Assembly (NCBI GenBank): GCA_959347315.1
Contig: OY365810.1
Span: 15,436,404-15,500,403, forward strand
Source of the DNA: Bimastos eiseni
Taxonomy: Eukaryota; Annelida; Clitellata; Crassiclitellata; Lumbricidae
Length of the DNA: 64,000 bases
Direction: 5' to 3'
In this document: positions 56,536 through 64,000 of the stretch, piece after piece
Layout of the letters: each line of letters opens with the position of its first letter
Position numbering within the stretch: position 1 is the stretch's first letter
The notes under the pieces: model-generated
What the model saw: the letters and a program-made list of their open reading frames with translations, nothing else
Told to the model about the DNA's origin: nothing
Database searches by the model: none
Program-made: the position numbers and the translations under genes

Positions 56536-56829
56536 CTAAACTCAGACGAGACTGGTAATTTGCTGAGCCCCAGATTCTTGCATTCTTTGCAAATGCACAC
56601 TGGGACTGCTGCTGGACGATGTGGAAGTTCCTCAGTGCTTCCACTTCTGTGGCATCATAGGTGAGCAACTTTTCTAGAAGGTGATGAAAGGCACTGACGG
56701 TGTCTTGTGAGATCTCTGGTTCAGTAGTGAGATCCTGCTTCTTGCGCAGAGGGTTCCACTTTGCAATGTCTACCACTTTGGTCCGTACAATTACAGCAGT
56801 CTTTGTAGGCTCCACAAAAAAGACAGACA
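56536..56829 (-). CDS. YqcI/YcgG-like protein, second visible exon
   Basis: Acceptor CTATTCTACAG|TG and donor TTTAG|GTATGA. The exon encodes the rest of the membrane-anchor region (VSVFFVEPTKTAVIV), then KVVDIAKWNPLRKKQD, an acidic helix and HIVQQQSQCAFAKNARIWGS. A cysteine followed by A-x-x-A-x-x-W/G is the place of the F-P-C-x-x-A motif in YqcI/YcgG proteins. It ends with one base of a codon, which leads to the microexon. Confidence 0.7.
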
Positions 56830-57270
56830 CTGTAGAATAGAAATGCAAAGTATGGTCACAGCAAAATATGGCTACATAAAGTAAAAGAATTAACAATTTC
56901 AAACACAAGTTAACGAATTTTGTCTTGTTCTGCAAATATATGTAGTCCTGCTTAGAGACATCAATGAGTTACAAACGTCCCGAGATAAGCCTTAAGTTGT
57001 TGCTTGAAATTGCAGACAGCCACGAGAAGGCAGACCAAGAAAGAAGCCATTCTATGTAGAGAGCCTCACTACTGCACTGTATTGATATGTTAGTGCATGT
57101 GTACTAATTTCACTCTTTTGACCAGTTTTGCCGTACAGCAACTTGCAGAATTTAGTTTGACTAGCAGATCATCGAGGATAAATAAATGGAGATACACCCC
57201 CATAGCAACATATCAATGACTTTTCGTTATCTCTATTACAGTACTTAGGAAGTCAACAATGAAAACCTAC

Positions 57271-57437
57271 CAAAAAGAGCAATGGCAGCAACCACAGACT
57301 GGGCAGTTAGAAATATTGAGCTGTAGAGAAAGATCCCGAGACAGGAAAAGCGTAATCCAATGATCAAATACTGATCAATTCTTGCCATCATTGTGTGGCT
57401 CAGTTCCTCCATGTTGTACCACAAGCCATTAAGAAGC
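57271..57437 (-). CDS. YqcI/YcgG-like protein, first visible exon with membrane helices
   Basis: Between acceptor GTTTTTTCCAG|G and donor TTTTTG|GTAGGT. Residues NMEELSHTMMARIDQYLIIG lead into a hydrophobic region of about 40 residues continued in the next exon (LGIFLYSSIFLTAQ, SVVAAIALFVSVFFV). This predicts a membrane hairpin with the conserved domain on one side. The exon starts in mid-codon, so at least one exon should lie upstream, but I could not find it. Alternatively the Met in NMEEL is the start and the rest is 5' UTR. Confidence 0.65.
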
Positions 57438-59205
57438 CTGGAAAAAACAAACAGCCATCAATGTAATAAACGACACATCAGGACATCTTAAGGCAACCTA
57501 AATGTTATGCTCAACTTTTCATAACCATTCGCTAGGGATAATAAGAAAAAATCAGACCATAGACGCGAATTTGGCAAAGCTGGGCGAGTATCAGGCTCTA
57601 CACTTCCTGGGGCAACAATAAACCATTGAAAAAAATGTTACATACGGGACATGAATCCTGCAAAGCCCGATGAGAACCAGTCATATGCCTAGAGGAAAAA
57701 ATATGTGTAAAATATGTGTAACACAAAGGACACCGATACGACGTAGCCACTGTATAGTATACCAACCACCTTTGCTAGGGGAAAACAAAATTATTTTCAA
57801 ATTTCTACTCAACTGTCTTGCCATGGACCGTATGTATAAATATCCACATTCTATTTCAACAGTTTTAGCATGGGCAATGGCTGTCAGAAACTTCATTTGG
57901 CATTTAGGAGTTAAGGTTTATCCTAGTTTAAATTACGAATAACTCTCAGTTCTGCGTTGTAAAGACCAACCCTGTTGCCTTCTCGCCGCTTGCCTGCGTA
58001 CCAACTACCAGCTTTGTTTTGAATACAGTCTTCTGTTCATTTACATCTGAAGTCAACTAGTGTGTTGGAAAGGTTATGGATATCTCAGGTATAGCTATCA
58101 ATATAAATAAACAACATACAAAATTATCATATGTGATTAAGAATAAATTTTTGACAATATGAATTCAGTGGTTGATCATAAACTCAGGGAAACTTTGTGG
58201 CAGAATAACAAATGGGAGGCAAGTAAGCAGCCATATAAATCCTTGAAGTTTTATCACTTGTTGAGTTTCAAAAACTCAATTTCTATGGAATTTAATGAAA
58301 GCTATGCCAAAGATACAAACATAATGATATGGCTACATTTATTTACTTATACAAATAATCATCAGATCGGCGTCTTAGAAGTCTTCCAACGAAATCAACC
58401 ACAAAGTAATCAATATCTTATTGCGTAACAAGTAGAAGAGTCAGAACCACTGTACTAAAAGTTCACATTGGCCATGTCCATTCCTGTCATCAAATTTCCG
58501 TTGGCTCGATAAACGAATTAGGCCTATAGTCATCTGTGGCCTAGCCTTCTCCTGCGTAAGTAAAGTAGCATAATGTTGGTACTTCTCCCCAGTACGGAAC
58601 ATACCATATACGAAGATTAAACTATTAAAAGATTGTGGGTTTCGTGTAAAATCATCTGTTCCACGCATAGATATTAAGATCAGTGGTTCCACGCGTTGGT
58701 TCCACGCTGTTATTTCTATGGAAATTCCCGGGATCTTATTTGTAGACTCTATATTATAAACAAGAGGTCGTCTTTACGTGGATTTGCGATGTGCCTCTAA
58801 AATTTATGGCCGACTCAACAGAAGCATCAGTTAAACTGAAAGTTTCTCGTAGTCACCGCTATGATAAACTGCTAGAAAGTGGCTAGAACTACGAAATCTG
58901 CTAGAACTACGTCGGTCATTAATTTTGTGCAGTTCGTCAGAAAGTAACGTTTTAGATCAATCCAGATTCAACTGCTTACGGTGCCACGAACATGGCCGTA
59001 CCGAGGGGCAGCGGAACCGTGGCCCAGAGCGCAAATGTGGAAAGGGCGCAAATTTCAAGATGGAATAACTTATTATTCAATAAAATGCACTATTTTAAAA
59101 ATGTGGGGGCGCCAGATTGATGCTTGGCACAGGGCGCAATTATAGCTCGGTTTTTATTGCTGGGTAGGCCTACGGCCCTGGCCACGAATTCGAGAAGGGT
59201 GCTGG
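57438..59205. other. 5' flank or intron of the YcgG-like gene
   Basis: AT-rich with no recognisable exon. It probably contains the missing 5' exon or promoter. A few AGGCCT words lie at 58520-59170. Confidence 0.4.
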
Positions 59206-59218
59206 TGCAGATTGCAGG

Positions 59219-59342
59219 CAGAGTTGTATGATCTCGAGGCAGTGTCTCGGTCTCGAGACAGTTTTTTAGTGTCACGGTCTCAGAAGCCTGCTGTCTCGGT
59301 CTCGGTATCTCACTGTCTCGGTCTCGTCTTGAAGTTTAAAGT
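59219..59342. mobile_element. Short hAT derivative rich in TGTCTCGGTCTCG (family 2, copy B)
   Basis: It begins CAGAGTTGTATGATCTCGAG, the same end as copy A (reverse complement of 50451-50470), and holds the same TGTCTCGGTCTCG words. ATTGCAGG flanks it on both sides (59211-59218 and 59343-59350), an exact 8-bp duplication. The right terminal repeat is not intact, so it is a deleted copy. Confidence 0.65.
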
Positions 59343-59989
59343 ATTGCAGGTCATATTTCCACAAGTTTCCAGTTTCCCGCCGTCGACGCCAACAGCTCTT
59401 TGCCAACAGTACTACCGTACGTAGGCCTATATGCCTATACTGGCAATTTGTTTCTTATAATACAAATTACTTAAGGTAGACCTAATGTAAGCATTTTCCT
59501 CTTCTGCTTCTTCCCTCCTCCTCCTCCTCCTCTTCGGACTTCCTGCATCTCAACATTTGGATGCACTTTAAGATATTTCGAAGATGTCTGCTGAACTGCG
59601 CTAAATGCAGCAGAACGTGTGTACTAAAGGGGTTGGAGGAGGCACAGTTAATCTACCAGATAGATATCTATGAACATTTCTGCAAGACCGAATACTAACT
59701 CAGCTGTCATGGCTCCAGCAGACGACTACCTACTCCGGACGTGGGCGCCATGCACAACAGCAGCTTTTGACTATTATGCTTCGGTAGAGTTCATAAGACA
59801 GTTTTGTAAACGTTGCTGGTATTAAGTCATCAATAGGTAACAAAATTTCAGTATAATGAACTGGATGAAGCTGCATTTCATACTTGTCTACTAGCATAGT
59901 AAGTATTGAATATCCCATGATTAAAAATATTGTTTTGAGATTTTCTTGGTGTTTGTTCAAGCTTTCAGCGAAAAGTTGAATCGCAGTCA

Positions 59990-60190
59990 TATATATAGCT
60001 GGCCTATATATTATGTAGTGTAGACTTGAACGTGTATTTAGGGATGGTTTCAATTGCGCAACCCCAACATATAATATAATAACATTCTGGTGCGAAGTTG
60101 TGGAATAACATTCCAGGTAAATTGAAAGCAATACCAAATCTTTATACCTTTAAGGCGTGTGTACTTCCTATTGACTTCAATTGAATGTAA
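59990..60190 (+). mobile_element. LINE 3' end (decayed)
   Basis: Plus-strand translation ends KLWNNIPGKLKAIPNLYTFK and stops soon after. This is the W-N-x-I-P...T-F-K C-terminal motif of CR1/L2/Jockey-type reverse transcriptases. Text before it is frameshifted. Confidence 0.55.
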
Positions 60191-60730
60191 TTAAATCTGA
60201 TACTGTTTTGATGTCATCCATAAATGTAAATAGTATAATAATTCATTGTTTGTAATAATTATATGAGATAGTCAACATGGTAATTAAATATTTCGCTAGG
60301 CTATTATGTAACAGTTAACTAGTTAAGCAATTATTAGTATTATCTATATATCGACTTTCGACATATTGAATGTTTTTCTCTCTCAACATGGGTGGCCCTG
60401 TTTACAGGACTTCGGTTCTTCTTGGGTCATTCCCTCTATAGCACCTTGCACATAATTATTATAACAATCTTTTTAATCATCAAATGTTCCAGTTGAGGTC
60501 GATAAAAAGAATTTCGTTTGTTTGCCTTCAAATTAATGCACTACTATTATTAAATACTAAAAATATAGCAAAATAGGTCCTGCAGCCATGCACAGTAGAA
60601 TCTTTATACTAAACCCCACTAAATTTTTCTGACTATGTCCCTGAGTGTAGGAAAATTTTGAATTGGTTTGATTATATGCGAGGCATAATGCTGCAGCTTG
60701 TCAGTTTGAAAGTAAACTAAAATATTATTA
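60191..60730. other. AT-rich intergenic DNA
   Basis: No gene or repeat end recognised. Confidence 0.4.
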
Positions 60731-60960
60731 TAATTGTAACATGCTGCAAAGGTGACCATGAAAATGCAGGAGCCTTGCAAGCAATGAGTTTAGGCTCTCC
60801 AAGAAGTTGGGAAAGACCTGCTGGCAGCCCTTGCGACACACATATGGACCAGAACAGTGGAAGATGACCTTGGATTGCACACGACCCGGAATAGAGACCC
60901 GAATTGAGACAGCTGGCTAAACATCAGTAACAGTAATACTCCAGAGAGTACCTTGCCATA
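60731..60960 (+). mobile_element. LINE ORF2 C-terminal fragment
   Basis: Plus-strand text reads R-T-V-E-D-D-L-G-L-H-T-T followed by a D-S-W segment. It resembles the W-R-x-T-V-E-x-D-L-x-x-x-x-x-W region at the C terminus of RTE/I-type ORF2 proteins. It has stops and is short. Confidence 0.45.
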
Positions 60961-61413
60961 GATTATGAGGACTTTGTAGAAATTGTATATACAAAACTTA
61001 CAATCCTATATAGCCGCCAATATGGCATCCCGTTAACTTATGAAAGAGACAGAGCAAGCATTCTCAGCAGTGCTCATACTGCACCTGTACTTGCTTTAAA
61101 CTACATCACTAAACGAAAGCAAATTACAATTTGAAGTCATCTATGTATTTGAAAAAGGTAACAGTGTGTATGCCACAAAAAAATGTCTTAAATTCAAATA
61201 TACATCAGGATGGCATTAATATCACATTGCTGCATATGACTGGCAGTGACACAAATAAAAACTAAACTCGTTTGCTTAATCTCACACAGATATTCTTAAT
61301 ACCAAAATATGATTAAGATGATTGGTTATGATATGTTGATAAATAGGACATACAGCCACGAATTATTATTTATGATTATTTTCATGCACAATAATGACTG
61401 GATTCTGCTAAAG

Positions 61414-61572
61414 TCAGGCACGCCCTTGGAATCCACTGTCAGTAAACATACGCTTGAGCATGGCAGCCTCCTCGTGAGTCAGAGCCTGAAGGGGTGACCG
61501 GGTTGGGCCACCATAGAATCCGAACCAATTCATGGCAAGCTTCAGACCTGGCACACCAAATCGACGAGTCAC
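61414..61572 (-). CDS. HOGA1: HOGA1-like 4-hydroxy-2-oxoglutarate aldolase, last exon
   Basis: 53 codons after acceptor TTGGATTGCAG|GTG in phase 0, ending at TGA 61416-61414. It encodes VTRRFGVPGLKLAMNWFGFYGGPTRSPLQ (read in two steps: VTRRFGVPGLKLAMNWFG, then FYGGPTRSPLQ), followed by LTHEEAAMLKRMF. This matches the C-terminal helices of the mitochondrial aldolase HOGA1, a member of the dihydrodipicolinate synthase/N-acetylneuraminate lyase family. The enzyme cleaves 4-hydroxy-2-oxoglutarate to pyruvate and glyoxylate in hydroxyproline breakdown. Its catalytic lysine lies in exons outside the window. Confidence 0.88.
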   Translation of the reverse strand: MTRRFGVPGLKLAMNWFGFYGGPTRSPLQALTHEEAAMLKRMFTDSGFQGRA

Positions 61573-62395
61573 CTGCAATCCAAATGAAGCTTGTACAGCA
61601 TGTTGAGAATTTGCATAATTACATCTTTTATTATTTGCATATTTAGAAAAAAAATGTCTAACAACAAGGAAAAAACACCAGTGCTCATTGAGTGCTTGTA
61701 AACATAACTGTCTGGTGGTGAAGTGAATTCACTGTACTCCACAGCCAGACATTACATGGACCTATTGAAGCAATCAACCAAAAATGCCTGGTCCCTTTAT
61801 GATAGCTTGTGTCTACGAGATTCACCAGTGTCAGCCAATAGCAGATATTACCCATGCAAGCAACAATCCTCAAAAATGATGTACCTGTAGTTGAACTGTT
61901 TGGTTGCTTCTAAATTTCCCTCGGCTATCAACAAGATTTACCAGGGAATTTGCCATGCGCAGTGCACACCAACTTACTCATTAAACGGTGCCTTGAGCAG
62001 CATAGGGAAATACGGAAGGCATTATCATTTTTTTATTATATGAAAGTATTAATAATATTAGTAATCTCGATCGTGCTACACAAGACATCAACTGATGGTA
62101 TACCAAAGCCCAATCATAAATCAGGTCAAAATCAAGAAGAAAAAGATGAGGTCTGTGGTGCAGAGGCCTTTTGAAAAGGTTAAGAATGAAATGGCATAAG
62201 TGACTCAGGAAAATGAACAGGTATAGGAAGAGTATTCCAAAGTCAAGGTCAAGTAACTGTATAAAGTTCTTACACCACAAACAGTTCTTGTGGGCAGTTG
62301 ATCGCATGACCTGGCCGAATAATAAGAAGTCCTTGGATATTATAATTCTAATTATTACTATTACTATTACATAGCTCAGAAAGAGAAAGACTTAC
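61573..62395 (-). other. HOGA1-like last intron
   Basis: AT-rich with no other feature. Two short open frames at 61981-62307 have no splice or family support. Confidence 0.5.
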
Positions 62396-62529
62396 AGCTG
62401 CATTGGGTGAGATCAGACGTTGTTGTAGAGCCTGAGCATCTCCATGGTTGCCACTTTGACACAATTCATACAACTGGCAGACTTCTTGTGGCAAAACGTT
62501 CGCCAGGGCACATACTCCACCTACACTTC
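62396..62529 (-). CDS. HOGA1: HOGA1-like aldolase, penultimate exon
   Basis: 134 bp between acceptor TTTGACCAG|GA and donor GCT|GTAAGT, opening with two bases of a Gly codon and closing in phase 0. It encodes [20 protein letters not shown] and [20 protein letters not shown], then SPNAA. The [12 protein letters not shown] block is characteristic of HOGA1 near the barrel's substrate side. The earlier exons were not found in the remaining 1.5 kb and should lie beyond the window edge. Confidence 0.88.
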
Positions 62530-62835
62530 CTGGTCAAACAAAATATAAAGGTTGTTCAGTCAAAACTTTGCCTTTGAAAGTATGATTCAATGTGGCAGTG
62601 TGTTGTTCTTATGTTAAATATTATCATTACCATCAATAGTAGTAGTAGTAGTAGCAGTAGTAGTTGCAGCAATTAGCAACTTCTATATCGTCGGTGTACA
62701 GACCACAAAGTGCCTACTTGTGGTAAATTAACACCAAGCAGTCAGCAGGTCAACATCATGATCACAATCCATCTGTCAACAGAGATAGCCTAGAGATCAC
62801 ACGCAAATTTACAAAGATAAGCCTTAGGCAGAGAA
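62530..62835 (-). other. HOGA1-like intron with (TAG)n microsatellite
   Basis: A short (TAG)n/(CAG)n run at 62636-62664 and otherwise plain sequence. Confidence 0.5.
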
Positions 62836-63236
62836 TAGGGCAAAACCGAGTAGACAATTTCCACTGAGTACCAAATCCAAGTATTTGGATGCACTATTTG
62901 CCGGACCCTGGTACGAACCGAATAGTAGTGGCAACTCTGGGCGGGCAAGTATACCATCTACAAGCAAAGCTTAAAATGTTCGACTTTCGTCGTTTTGCAT
63001 AATTAAAAATTAGCAAAAATAAATGTTTGTACTAGTAATTACTACTAATATGGGTTTAAACATTCAGTTTTGGATTTTAGATCATTAAATGTTCATAAAA
63101 AAATTATTGAATTAAAAAATTTATATTTTGAACTATTTGTGTGTAATATTTGCCGAGGGGAATACTTCCGAATAGTCCCAAAAAACGGGATATTCGGACG
63201 AGGCAAATGTCTGAGGCAATTTCCGGTTATGCTCTA
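62836..63236. mobile_element. Non-autonomous hAT element (family 1, copy B)
   Basis: It begins TAGGGCAAAACCGAGTAGAC and ends CCGGTTATGCTCTA, diverged versions of the ends of the element at 12601-13283. A perfect 8-bp duplication GCAGAGAA flanks it at 62828-62835 and 63237-63244. The first 110 bp and last 100 bp align with copy A (ATATTTGCCGAGG, ACTTCCGAATAGT), and the middle is shorter. It sits in an intron of the HOGA1-like gene. Confidence 0.9.
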
Positions 63237-63244
63237 GCAGAGAA

Positions 63245-64000
63245 CAAATTGACACAAGTGACTGAGCAGAACGAACAGATACTGGGGAATTCCAAATCCG
63301 ATTTTAGGAATAACCAGAGACAAGCAGTCGGATGAACTTGTTGAATAGTGATAACATTTAGAACTAAGGGCTCTGATTTTAAATACTGTGGTTGGCCACA
63401 GCTCAATGTTCAATCCAACAAAGTCTAAATTTAATCAAACAGATTGCAGATTCTTTGCTGAACAGGAAGTTAAGTACTACAGAGGGCTATGCACTTGTAT
63501 TTCATGTAAAAGTTATGACTCTTTGCTAGTGTACTCTGAATTCTCTTGAGCTTTGGCAAATCTTACTTGCATTATCAGTAAGATACAACTTTCAACAATC
63601 TATGCACCTGATGATTATACGGCATTTGCCAGGAATATCCTTGCGGACATAGGGACATGGAAGCAACTGTGTAAGTCATGAATATGCAAGCATGACCAAA
63701 TTGACCATTCACGAATACCATTGACATATTTGGTGAAGGATGCTGTAGAGTCACATGTACTAGAATATAACTTTGGCTAGAAAAACCTTAAAACCTACTT
63801 AATAATTAGTAAGATTTTAAATTCTGCTGGTAATGTAATAACAAAACATGGCAGTGATAGAAAATGACAGGATGGTCAATTATATAAAAATCAGACATGC
63901 CTGAGCAGTCACCTCATGACTTTATGCATGTAAGCCACATAAATGTGACATTGACACATCCTTAACTTGCCACCTAAAGCATCATCAATTGATGCTTCTC
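63245..64000 (-). other. HOGA1-like intron to window edge
   Basis: No exon, repeat end or RNA gene was recognised. Confidence 0.4.

Noticed and set aside
59730..60137. A 135-codon minus-strand frame as the missing 5' exon of the YcgG-like gene
   Set aside because: It is antisense to a LINE 3' end at 59990-60190 and shows no relation to the protein.

Overview
This is nuclear DNA from an animal, most likely a marine invertebrate. It has split genes with GT-AG introns, abundant microsatellites, tRNA-derived SINEs, decayed LINEs, several non-autonomous hAT transposons and one large Maverick/Polinton element. I cannot fix the species. The host genes resemble vertebrate CSPG4, TMEM26 and HOGA1 closely enough to indicate a bilaterian, possibly a deuterostome.

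Layout. 1-24,177 (+): the last three recognisable coding exons of a CSPG4/NG2-like transmembrane proteoglycan gene (1-2986, 19631-19822, 21509-24177), separated by introns of 16.6 and 1.7 kb filled with repeats and LINE/SINE debris. 27,931-51,136 (-): a four-exon TMEM26-like membrane protein gene, convergent with CSPG4. Its last intron (28,666-44,271) is almost entirely a 13.4-kb Polinton (29,844-43,239) with 274-bp terminal inverted repeats (TIRs) and a 6-bp target-site duplication. 55,056-57,437 (-): a multi-exon gene for a membrane-anchored protein with a YqcI/YcgG-like domain, including an apparent 16-nt microexon. 61,414-62,529 (-): the last two exons of a HOGA1-like aldolase gene. The rest is intronic or intergenic DNA with repeats.

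The Polinton holds 14 recognisable genes. On the minus strand are a zinc-ribbon/PLA2-like/integrase/chromodomain gene, a discoidin-bearing fibre-like gene, an adenain-like protease and a protein-primed PolB. On the plus strand are a truncated packaging ATPase, a penton-like minor capsid protein, a hydrophobic glycine-rich protein, a dUTPase-like protein, a helical membrane protein, two further virion-type proteins, a double-jelly-roll major capsid protein, a SAP/NUMOD-like protein and a small beta-rich protein. These are the integration, replication, maturation and capsid genes of a virus-like transposon. Frameshifts, an ATPase deletion and a substitution in the polymerase active site show that this copy is dead. 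Nearly every gene start carries a TATAAA-like string directly before the ATG, and two genes diverge from a 15-bp near-palindromic spacer. These are the least explained signals in the window.
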